Positions 1-10,139 of a DNA stretch of 64,000 bases are shown piece by piece. Source of the stretch: Selaginella moellendorffii. Its lineage: Eukaryota > Streptophyta > Lycopodiopsida > Selaginellales > Selaginellaceae. The position numbers and the translations under genes were made by a program. A model generated the notes under the pieces. It did no database searches, was not told the DNA's origin, and worked only from the letters and a program-made list of their open reading frames with translations. The DNA is taken from positions 1,411,412-1,475,411 of the forward strand of contig NW_003314266.1 in the NCBI RefSeq assembly GCF_000143415.4, in the 5' to 3' direction. The first letter of the stretch is position 1; each line of letters opens with the position of its first letter.

Positions 1-175
1 CATAACGTGAACATGAGCAATGAGTTACACCTCGTTACGAATCATCTCTCTAAGAAGAGAAAATGATTTACGTGTTTGATCCTTCGTCCCTGACAACTCT
101 CTTTTTGATCTCATCTTTGACTAAACCTCAAGCTTGCGTTCACATTGCCTTCAGTCTAATCCAAGAAAAGTTTAT
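1..175 (-). mobile_element. Internal sequence of an older LTR element (element X), left of the nested insertion
   Basis: No coding sequence is visible here. The stretch lies left of the target-site duplication TTTAT (171-175) of the nested element at 176-7614. If that insertion is removed, this DNA joins the sequence at 7615-8216. That sequence is the internal region next to an LTR and primer-binding site read on the minus strand. The assignment is by position only; no retroelement protein motif was recognised. Confidence 0.4.
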
Positions 176-1857
176 TGTAAGCAACTAATTTTTCCATTCT
201 ACTTTAGTCACTTAACCACACCTCCGACCACTTAGAGGAGTCTCATTCACAACCTCCATAAGTCCCATTCGAAACTTGGGGCTTTCTATCTCCGAGAATG
301 GCATCCACGCCACTCAACCTTTGCACTTGGTCCAAGTGCTCCACGTGTCTGATCCCGTGACCGACACCCCAATGTACCACCAACATACCAGCCTATTACG
401 CTAGGCCATGCCCATTCACCTTGGTCACATCGATGGTCCACCACCACCTACATTACAATCCTATCTCTCAAAGACTAGGCCATCCATCCATGAGTGGCTA
501 TCCCAGATCCACTCCTTAGCATTCTCAGGATGCTTGCAGACATAAGGAATATCCTTCCCCAATGTCTCCTTTCCAGTCCCCACCAAGTCCCTTCCTGTCT
601 ATGGCCATGTTCACCAACACTACCATTGGATCAAGGCCCACAGGCCCGACCACTAAGTCCAGCTGTCCTTTGGGACTTACTCACTATGTGACTGTGTCCT
701 TTGTCATCACACTAGAGGGCTACTCCTCTTCCTTTCCACAGTTTGGAACTTTGGGGCAACATTTTGGAACATTGTAGCCCTACGCAAGCCTCGGGGGTAC
801 TCTCCCCGCCTTTCGCCTTTAGGTGCTCTAGCCATGGGCTTAGAGTGAGGTTCCGTTGAGCCACACCAGGTATCCAAGTAGGTAGTGCCACCCACACTTG
901 GACTGGGAGCATCGGCCAGTCGATCTCCCGGAGGAACTAGAGCCGGCTCTTGAACACTTCACCAAGCTACCCCGCTTGTCAGTTTGTGTTCACTCTAGTC
1001 TTGGACTTCCCAGTGGGCAGCTCATCACCCAACATTGGGTACAGCCTTCCTAGGCCAAACTGGCCTTTCCTGGCCAAACTGGCTCCACTGCAGTCCTCCC
1101 CCTTACTATACTTTTGGAGCTCACCAAACCCCCCAGGGTTTGGGAGATGAACGCTTTGGGCTTTCACCCTCTCAAACTCGAACTCGGACTCGGACTCAGA
1201 CTCAGACTCAGACTCGGACTCAGACTCGGACTTGGACTCGGCCTCGGCCTCGATCTCAGCCTTGGCCTTGGTCTCGGTCTTGGTCCTGGTCTTGGTCTCG
1301 GTCTCAATCCCGGTCTTGGTCTCGGTCTCGGTCTCGGTCTCAACCTCGGACTCCATCTCGGGTCCTTCTCAGACTCCATCTCAGATTCCATCTCGGGTCC
1401 ATCTCGGACTCCGTCTCGGTCCATCTCGGACTCCATCTCAGACTCCACCTCAGATCCATCTCGGACTCCATCTCGGTCCATCTCGGACTCCATCTCAGGT
1501 CCATCTCGGACTCCATCTTGAGTCCATCTCGAACTCCATCTCGGGTCCATCTCAAACTCCATCTCGGACTCTATCACGGGTCTATCTCGGATCCATCTCG
1601 AGTCCATCTCAGATCCATCTCGGACACTTCCACGTGTCATGTGTCGGTCCTCTTGTATCCCTTTTCTAGAGACTCACTTATCTTTCACTTCATGCTTGTT
1701 CCTTGAGCACTTCATTGGGAGTTCCACTCCCACTCTCGACCTTTTCAAGTCGGAGCTTTTAGTCCAAACGTATTACGCTCGTTTGGCTTTCACTTCGGCC
1801 CCTACCACGTGGCACCTTTTGGCTCCACTTTGGGGCCTAGGGATTTTGTGTCTCACA
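176..1857 (-). repeat. Left LTR of element A
   Basis: This is a 1682-bp LTR. On the plus strand it starts TGTAAGCAACTAATTTTTCC and ends TTTTGTGTCTCACA. It is the 3' LTR with respect to the minus-strand element. It carries an internal G/C-rich minisatellite at about 1165-1630. Related copies in the window are 5908-7614 (same element), the solo LTR at 10140-12008 and the degenerate copy at about 54152-55542. Confidence 0.88.
1165..1630. repeat. Minisatellite inside the left LTR of element A
   Basis: The array has three blocks: a 6-bp GGACTC-type array (about 1180-1240), a CTCGGT/CTTGGT-type array (about 1245-1350), and a longer-period array built on CCATCTCGGACT (about 1350-1625). Multiples of 3 keep several frames open on both strands, so low-complexity translations such as Ser-Arg, Asp-Ser or Gly-Leu runs appear. 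These are by-products of the repeat, not genes. Array length differs between the LTR copies. Confidence 0.85.
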
Positions 1858-4800
1858 ACTCCACCACCCCTAAACAAAGTTCGATGTCCTCATCGAACAA
1901 TAAACTATTTTATAAAGTAATATCAACTTGTATTACCCTTTCCATCCTTGGCCTCTTGCCAATATTCATCAATGGTTTGATATCGAAGGTTCACCATGCC
2001 TTTCCCATCCTTTAAGGAGCATAGTCTCCCCAACTTAAAGACTCATTCGACCACTTGTGGTGGTTCCTTCCTTTTATTGGTTTAGTTCTTATTAAACCTA
2101 TTAGAGACACTTCCCTAACTCAATCCCACTACTCATTCTTGAGTAGTTTCACTTTCCATCGATATAACCCTTGCACTTTGGAACTTTTTAATTCTAACTT
2201 CTCGAAGTCAATTTCTTAGGTGTCTTCGACACCTTGCATTGCACATATTGTGCAACTCCACTTCCCCATCCTAGGAAGTTCTCTACTTGAGGGCACCATC
2301 ATCCTCTCTTCGATTTCATGCCACCTTTGGCACTAAGTTCTAGTTATCATATTTTATGCTAGGGCTGTCCACGGCCCTATCATTTGGCTACCTTACTGCT
2401 TCTTCTTTTGGAGCTTTCACTTTCGCCAAATCGGAGCAATTGGGAATCCATCCTTGGAAACACATTGTCTTTCCCACAATCCGTTAGCACCCAACACATT
2501 AGTGTTCTTGGCCTAACTTTGTTATTTGGATTCTTTCCCATGATTCTCATGGCTCTTTACTTAGCCACTAATCTTTTGCTCCTATCCTTAATTGTTGCAC
2601 CTAGCAATATAGGATTGCAACCTCCATTTTCGAGGTATCCTTTCGGTTCCATAGCAAAAACTCTCTTTTGCCAAGTCCAGAGGGTATTCACCCCTAGTAC
2701 GTCTCTTTAGCATCTTTTGCTATAGGCTCTACCCATGGCCCAACTTTATGACCCTCCCATGGGTGTCTTATAGAGACTATTTTCCTCAGACTCACTATGC
2801 CATCGCATTGACATATCTCATTTCCCTTAGGTATCCTTCCCACTTGGTCACCTTGACCAAGCCACATCATCATCAATAGTTCCAATCAACACTTTGAACT
2901 TGGAACTTTATCCCTTAACCTCACAAGGACCTTGTCCTTATTTTGTCCATAAGATCACCTAGTGATTTAACCTTGGCACCTTAACAAGTTTGCCAATAGA
3001 TACTAGGTCTTCTAGACTTTTAAGTTGTTCACCATGACCTCGGGGGCATCCCCCACACTTGGCGGTGCACCCAAGCCAGCCCATCCGGCTAAGGGTCCAT
3101 AGCAACTGAGACTGGGTGTCCCCATCTCATTCACCACGTCCTTGGTGCCACTTGCACCAAAGTGTTCAAGTTAGATATGCCAAGCTTTCACACTAAGCAA
3201 TCTAATTGTGCATCACGACTCCGGGGCATCCCCCGCTTGGTGGTGTGCCCAAGCTAGTCTCCTTACTAAGAGTCCATGACCACCGAAAAATGAGTGTCCT
3301 CATATTCCAAACCATCACCTCGCCCTAGTGAGTTGGGACTCGAACCCAAGCACTAGAGGGTCGGGACTCGAACCCAACCTCCGTATATGCATCTACAGAC
3401 GGCATCACACAGGATGCCTGGCGTGACTCCCCATGCCGGTGCACCAACTTATACTTAAAGCGCACTAGAGATCACAACTTAGGAACTTAGTTCCTCCACA
3501 CAGCCAAGTCTTCTCACTTGACAAGTTTGTGATCATGCATGAACTCCTCCATGCTTGGCCCTATGGGCCACCCCTTCGAAGTTGGCTCCTTCAACTAGGG
3601 TATTCGTTCCCTCGACTTGCCAATCTCACTCAGCAAGTCATTTGGCCACCGTAACATAGTTCATGCATAAGCGTGAAAGTCCTTAACCGTCGACTTTCAT
3701 TCAAAGCCCTCTCTTTGAACACTCGGGAACTACTTCCCCAACTTTGATAGCCTCACCTCATGGCAAGCTTCAAGACCACACTTCTACTGAGCCACTCTAA
3801 TTTTGCACGCTCTATAAACCATTTACACTTGGATGTTTAGGTACTTATCTACCTAGGGGGAATGTTCAAGGAACTCTATTCCTTAGCTTGCTAAGGTCTC
3901 TCCTTTCACAAGCTATCTAATTGCCATATAGTCTAACATGAACAATCCCATGTTTTAAACTCTTTATGGCATCCCAATCATTAGTAACAACATGCTTGAG
4001 CACCCATTTGATTCTCCACTCCCAACTTGCATAACCACTCTTGGTCATGCTTGTCAATTCCTATGGTTCGGTTCTATCCTTTTACTACTTGCCTTTTGGC
4101 CTCGTACATTTCCTTTGGTCATTCTCCTCCAAACTAGGAAGATAGCTTTGCACTTTCTACCATGCCTTGGCAAGTATTCATAGGGATGAACCTACCCGAC
4201 AGCCTAGGGAGTGGTTCCTTAATTTGGGTATACTCACCTTGTAATCCCACACACTAGGATTATCGTTACTACTTATGGGCCTTTATATGCCCATTACTAA
4301 CCTTGCCAAAATCCTTCTTTGCCTTTGTCTAATTTGGGTAGACGGACTTCTCCCATCTCCACAACCTTGGACATTTGGATAGCACTTCCTATTCTTCATT
4401 TGCTAGGGACTTTGTCCCTTGGGCATTATCCATTCCCCTCATGACACCAAACACCACCTTCTGGTGTTCTAGAGTGTTTGGGTGTCCCAATGATGGCCTT
4501 TTTGGCAATGAGTATTCCCTTTATGACATTAACTTACTATCTCGCAGCATAAGCAATTTATCCTTCATAAGGGTATATCTAACTTCTTTATCCCAATAAG
4601 AAGTCTTAGGTAGTTACCTTCTACCAGTTTAACCAATTATTTTGCACCTTTTGCTTAGTTGCCTCATAGTTGTCAAGTCCTCCAAGTTATTGCTGATGCT
4701 TTCACACCTCCATCATTATCTGGGTCACCACATTCTAACCGCATGCTTTTCAGCATAGGCTATGTTATTCCCATTTCCATTGGGATTCCTTTGGAAGGGG

Positions 4801-5907
4801 TTCTCATAAACCCGAAATTTGACCTCAAGGCAGCACGCCTTAGCACATTCGGTGTCTCCACACTATCGGATCTACGAGCCTACCTTTATGACACTTTTTA
4901 CTTGTGTCTAGGTCTTTTTGCCAAGACTAATATGGTTGTCTCTTATGCCAATTATCCATTAGCACTGCACCATAGAGTTCACGCACAACTTTGCATCAAA
5001 GTTGTTTTCTTCCGGGAAACTCCTTCCTATGACTTTAGCATGGCACCTTCTGCCATCAATGAGATACACCCTGTTCTCATGCTTGGATCTCAAGATCCTT
5101 CCCATCCTTCATGGGGCACCACACACCTCAGTCCAAATGCTTCCATCAATCCTTTAGGATTATTCCTTGACTCTATTAGAGTCATCAGACTTTTTGGACT
5201 TTGCTAATCCGATGACCCATGAGGTCCTACTTTTGAGGTGCCAGCTCACAGGAATACAACTCCTTGTATTCATGTCCTACACACAAGGACCATCTTTGCA
5301 AGTATTACTCCGACACTTGATTTGTTCTCTAGGGGCAACCTTTTACCCCTTATGACCACTTTTTCATGTGATGAGAATACCAACTCATCCTCTAAGTACA
5401 CCCCCAACTCCTTGGGTTGTTCCACCATTTATTAGAGGTAGCCTCGGCTACCATTTCAAGGACTTGTGTCCTCTTCCGTATTTGACTTCCCACTGTCATC
5501 AATTCCGGTCTCAAATTCATGACCACCAGCCTCAACTATATGAGGGTAATCTTGTGACTCCTTTATTGTTTTAGAGTCTACATCGTTCCCGTGATCCCAA
5601 CTATAGTTGTTTACCACAACTACATTAGCCCGTTTGCTGCGTCAAACACTCATCTGGATCACATCCTCAACTCTTTGAGGAAACCCTTATACTATTCCCA
5701 AGATCCCAAAGTCATTCTCTTACTGGCCCTTTTCCATCCACCACATTGCGCACAAGTTCACGCATGAACTTGAGTGGAGAGCCATGTCCTCTCAACATGC
5801 TACTCCTCGAGGATAGGTCCATACCTAGGACCTTCCAATTCCAATACAAGTGGTGATATACTTGGCCACCAATAAAGTCAGACTAAGGAACAGCTCCGAT
5901 ATCAAGT
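1858..5907 (-). mobile_element. Internal region of element A, no coding capacity recognised
   Basis: This is 4.05 kb between the LTRs. The longest reading frame (182 codons on the plus strand, 4659-5207) runs antisense to the element and matches no retroelement domain I recognise. Two diverged copies of a G/C-rich motif occur at about 3030-3100 and 3217-3275, each with a GGGGCATCCCCC-type palindromic core. Part of this region (about 4600-5907) recurs, decayed and inverted, at 55.54-56.92 kb. Confidence 0.6.
5889..5905 (-). promoter_or_regulatory. Primer-binding site of element A
   Basis: On the minus strand the internal sequence next to the right LTR reads ACTTGATATCGGAGCTG. The core TGATATCGGAGC differs at two positions from the plant initiator-Met tRNA primer site TGGTATCAGAGC. 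This fixes the element on the minus strand. Confidence 0.6.
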
Positions 5908-7614
5908 TGTAAACGACTAATTTTTCCATTCTACTTTAGTCACTTAATCACACCTCCGACCACTTAGAGAAGTCTCATTCACAACCTCCATAAGTCCCAT
6001 TTGGAACTTGGGGCTTTCTAGCCCCGAGAATGGCATCCACGCCACTCAACCTTTGCACTTGGTCCAAGTGCTCCACGTGTCCGATCCCATGACCGACACC
6101 CCAAGGTACCACTGACATACCAGCCCGTTACGCTAGGCCATGCCCATTCACCTTGGTCACATCGATGGTCTAACACCACCTACATTATAATCCTGTCTCT
6201 CAAAAACTAAGCCATCCATCCATGAGTGGCTATCCTAGATCCACTCCATAGCATCCTCAGGATGCCTGCAGATATGGGGAATATCCTTCCCCAATGTCTC
6301 CTTTCCAGTCCCCACCAAGTCCCTTCCTGTCCATGGCCGTGTTCACCAACACTGCCGTTGGATCAAGGCCCACAGGCCTGACCACTAAGTCCAACTGTCC
6401 TTTGGGACTTCCTCACTGTGTGACTGTGTCCTTTGTCATCACACCAGAGGGCTACTCCTCTTCCTTTCCACAGTCTGGGACTTTGGGACAACATTTTAGA
6501 ACACCGTGGCCCTATGCGGGCCTCATGGGTACTCTCCTCACCTTCTGCCTTTCAGTGCTCTAGCCATGGGCTTAGAGCGAGGTTCTGTTGAGCCACACCA
6601 GGTATCCAAGTAGGTAGTGCCACCCACACTTGGATTGGGAGCATCGGCCAGTCGATCTCCCGGGGGAACTAGAGCCGGCTCTTGAACACTTCACCAAGCT
6701 ACCCCACTTGTTGGTCCATGTTCACTCTAGTCTTGGACTTCCCAGTGGGCAGCTCATCACCCAACATTGGGTACAGCCTTCCTAGGCCAAACTGGCCTTT
6801 TCTGGCCAAACTGGCTCCATTGCAGTCCTCCCCTTTACTATACTTTTGGAGCTCACCAAACCCCCTAGGGTTTGGGAGACGAACGCTTTGGGCTTTCACC
6901 CTCTCAGACTCGATTTTGGACTCGGACTCAGACTCGGACTCGGACTTGGACTCGGACTCGGACTCGGACTCAAACTCGGCCTCGGGCTCGATCTCAGCCT
7001 CGGCCTTGGTCTCGGTCTCGGTCCCAGTCTTGGTCTCGGTCTCGGTCCCGGTCTCGGTCTCGGTCTCAGTCTCAGTCTTGGTCTCGACCTCGGACTCCAT
7101 CTCGGGTCCTTCTCGAACTCCATCTCGGATTCTATCTCAGGTCCATCTCGGACTCCGTCTCGGTCCATCTCGGACTCCATCTCGGATTCCACCTCGGATC
7201 CATCTCGGACTCCATCTCGGACTCCATCTCGGACTCCGTCTCAGGTCCATCTCGGACTCCGTCACGGTCCATCTCAAACTCCATCTTGGGTCCATCTCGG
7301 ACTCCATCTCGGGTCCATCTTGGACTCCATCTCGGACTCTATCACGGGTCCATCTCGGATCCATCTCAGATCCATCTCGGACACTTCCACGTGTCATGTG
7401 TCAGTCCTCTTGTATCCCTTTTCTAGAGACTCACTTATCTTTCACTTCGTGCTTGTTCCTCGAGCACTTCGTTGGGAGTTCCACTCTTGCTCTCGACCTT
7501 TTCAAGTCAGAGCTTTTAATCCAAACGTGTTATGCTTGTTTGGCTTTCGCTTCGGCCCCTACCATGTGGCACCTTTTGGCTCCACTTTGGGGCCTAGGGA
7601 TTTTGTGTCTCACA
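5908..7614 (-). repeat. Right LTR of element A
   Basis: This is a 1707-bp LTR, the 5' LTR of the minus-strand element. It starts TGTAAACGACTAATTTTTCC on the plus strand and ends TTTTGTGTCTCACA. It carries the minisatellite at about 6905-7385. It matches the left LTR closely but with scattered substitutions and array-length differences, so the insertion is not very recent. Confidence 0.88.
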
Positions 7615-7619
7615 TTTAT

Positions 7620-8216
7620 AAGTGAGCATGGCAATGATTACTTGAATCAATAGACTAATCCCTACAGTCTTGATTAATCCACTTGTAGTCATGCCTAAGA
7701 AGGATCCACTAGTGTCGTGCTAAATAACTACGGACCAGCCTATTACCACTCATAGCAAACCCAAGGAGGTTTGCTTTCACCCATGGTACAAGGAACAACT
7801 TATGGAACCACCAATAGGCTAACATTAATCTTGCCAACTCAAAATGTAACTTTGAGTTGCTAATGTGCCTCACTCACGAGCCCAAGCACAAGCTCATGCA
7901 AAATGGTACACCTCAAATCCATCTTGCCAACTCAATCCCTTTTATGAGCCCAAGAGCAAGCTCAGATACTATGGTACAAAAGGCTCCTTGTGGTTCTTTC
8001 TTGCAATTTTCTCTAGCGTCAACAAATGGAGAACTCTGTAATTGAGGATGCTGAGGAAAAGGATGACCCAAATCCATACCTAAGGAACAATTGTGAAGTC
8101 TTAGCACCCAAATGTGTACCCACTCGGATCATCATTTTCGTCTCTGCGTATGCAATGAGACTAGTTGCCCAATCTCATTATATAGTACTCGCTAAGACTC
8201 ACCCTTTGATACCAAA
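7620..8216 (-). mobile_element. Internal start of older LTR element X
   Basis: Read on the minus strand, this follows a primer-binding site at 8201-8216 (TTTGGTATCAAAGGGT). That site abuts the end of the LTR beginning at 8217. No coding sequence is recognised. The same sequence, decayed and inverted, is found at about 53780-54150, again followed by an element-A LTR. Confidence 0.6.
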
Positions 8217-8835
8217 TGTAGCGCACGTAGTTTTGACCCTTTATCCTATGTTGATTTACCATAGGATAACACCACAAAGCGGAACCTAAACCCTCTTTAT
8301 GCCATGTGACATATGCCATGTGTCACATGCCACGTGTTCATAGGACAGCAGCATGGAACCCGAAGTTCAAGGCCTTAGGCCACTGAACGAAGGAACGGTG
8401 CCAAACTCCCAAGCATGAAGCCAAGAAGTGATGGAACCGGACCATGGAGCAACTCTTGAGCATATAGCCCAAGGAGCGAAGGGATAGAAGCACGAAGCAA
8501 CTTGGAACAGTCTTAGAACAACCAGCATCCCAATGCTAGGACCAGCACGCAAAACAGAGACAAACGGAGTCTGGCACTATTTCAGCATACCGGTGGCCTA
8601 ACGCAAGGATATGGGTACCCCACCAGCTAGCATGGTGTGGAGCTTGGGCTTAGACCCAAGCCGGATGCAAAACAAGGACAGGCACGCAAGCGGAAGTTAG
8701 ACTATGCCTCAGGTTGGTCAGCCATGCCCAACCTACCCACTATCCCTACTATACATTTGGAACCCCCCATAGCCCCCCCCCCCCCTCCTTGAGGAACACA
8801 CGCTTTGGGCTTTCACCCCAAGCCTCCCTTAGTAT
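8217..8835 (-). repeat. Partial LTR of element X (outer boundary not located)
   Basis: On the minus strand this region ends GTGCGCTACA directly before the primer-binding site TTTGGTATCAAAG. At about 8740-8820 it contains a segment similar to the element-A LTR: GGTGAAAGCCCAAAGCGT, then a C-rich tract on the plus strand, then a TATAGTAGGG motif. Elements A and X therefore belong to related LTR families and may share a promoter module. The distal end of this LTR was not found, so the extent is a minimum. Confidence 0.55.
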
Positions 8836-10139
8836 CAAGAGTTAGTCTCTGGGACAAGCTTGAAACTTACTAAATATGGAATGACGCTAGATTGTGAATT
8901 TGGACACAGAATGAACACCATTGTGTTCATGCCAATCTCTACATTCCATAAATATGCCAAATGAGCAAATCTAGACACTTTCCATAAGTAGCATTTGGGA
9001 CCGAAATGAGACTAACACAAAGGGCATAATAACAAGGGTGTTTGGCAGACACGGTAAACTATCATCCAGCGATATTGAGGGACTAATCTCAATACACAAG
9101 GGTTCTTGTCATTAGCCAGTGCAAGATATAACGAGACGGGAACTCCTTACCAGGCTAAATATGCTTAGCTAATAACACATTGGAATTCTATCCTTATGCT
9201 TGTCTGGTCTAAGTACACTCGAAATGCCCAGTTAACTCCACTAGCACAAGAGGGGCTGATAAAGGGTCCAGCAATACCGACCTCTTGCCATCATGGTAGT
9301 AAGGAAAGAGTGTCTGTAAGGACTAGCCGACAGATAACTTCTGATACCTAAAGTCACATTTGCAACAAACACAAAGACTATCAAAGGGATCAAAAGAAGG
9401 AATAGAGGAACAAAATGGAAACACATGAAGTAATAGGGAGATAAAAATGATGGAAGCAAAGGTAAAAACAAAGGGATGGAAAAAAACAGAAGTGAAAGGA
9501 ATGGAAGAAATATAAGGAAATATGAGACAAGGGGGAAAAGTTTCAGAGTCACATTTGGATGATTGTGTTATAATTAATCTATACTAAAAATGAGGTCAAA
9601 AGCTTGACTCAGCACCACCTGTAATGACTGCAACTCAAGCTCAAGATCACCCACATAAACAATTAAGTCTACCTCTTCCCGTGCATATATGTATGTACAG
9701 CCATTACCATACATAATGAAAATTGGCTTTACTACACAACACAAATGTAGACGGCAACGTGTGGCAATAATCCGAGTAATAGAAAATAAACTCGAGCTTA
9801 TATCAACCATTATAGAGAGAATAATAGGAGACTTTTTTATATAAAAATGAGCTTAAAAAGTAAATACTAGATGAATTGGTGCTAAGTGAACCTCTTGATG
9901 ATACTTTTGAAAGAAAAATGGAAGGGTTACTAATTTATTCACGCAAAGACCTTTAATTACTCGTGCAACTCTTTGTTTCCTAGAAGCATCTCACTGTTCA
10001 GATCTTCCATTGCAGCAGAACCAATAAGACATTGTTAATGCCAAGGTTTCCACCTAGAAAATGGAGGTTGTTAATCTAGAAAATGCCGACTTCACTGATA
10101 AATGTGACCAACTTCATCATACGCCCAATAACAGATATT
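8836..10139. other. Unassigned repeat-like sequence, possibly decayed retroelement
   Basis: No gene is supported. Minus-strand reading frames at 9241-9552 and 9574-9810 are AT-rich and low in information. Part of 9880-10139, read on the minus strand across the solo LTR, may continue the copia-like gag at 12009-12268. I see nothing else I can name. Confidence 0.3.

Larger units (their letters stand above)
176..7614 (-). mobile_element. Complete long-LTR, apparently non-coding (LARD-like) retrotransposon, element A
   Basis: Two near-identical direct repeats of about 1.7 kb (176-1857 and 5908-7614) flank a 4.05-kb internal region. Both repeats have TG...CA ends. The 5-bp duplication TTTAT occurs exactly outside them, at 171-175 and 7615-7619. 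The orientation is minus. Read on the minus strand, the internal region begins next to the right LTR with TGATATCGGAGC, 10 of 12 matches to the initiator-Met primer-binding consensus TGGTATCAGAGC. It ends next to the left LTR with the purine-rich tract AGGGGTGGTGGAGT. No gag, protease, RT or integrase motif was recognised inside, so it fits a large retrotransposon derivative mobilised in trans. Decayed coding sequence cannot be excluded. Confidence 0.85.

Noticed and set aside
979-1706. Long Arg/Ser-rich, Asp/Ser-rich and Gly/Leu-rich reading frames (also at 6682-7653 and 10157-11286)
   Set aside because: They are translations of the LTR minisatellite; the same DNA is open in up to five frames, and the frames do not survive between LTR copies.
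4659-5207. 182-codon frame on the plus strand
   Set aside because: It lies antisense inside retroelement A, has no recognisable domain, and is not preserved in the copy at 55.5-56.9 kb.
9574-9810. Minus-strand frame with LIVYVGDL text resembling the YVDD region of copia reverse transcriptase
   Set aside because: The active-site residue is not YVDD, and no neighbouring RT motif was found; the similarity is too short.
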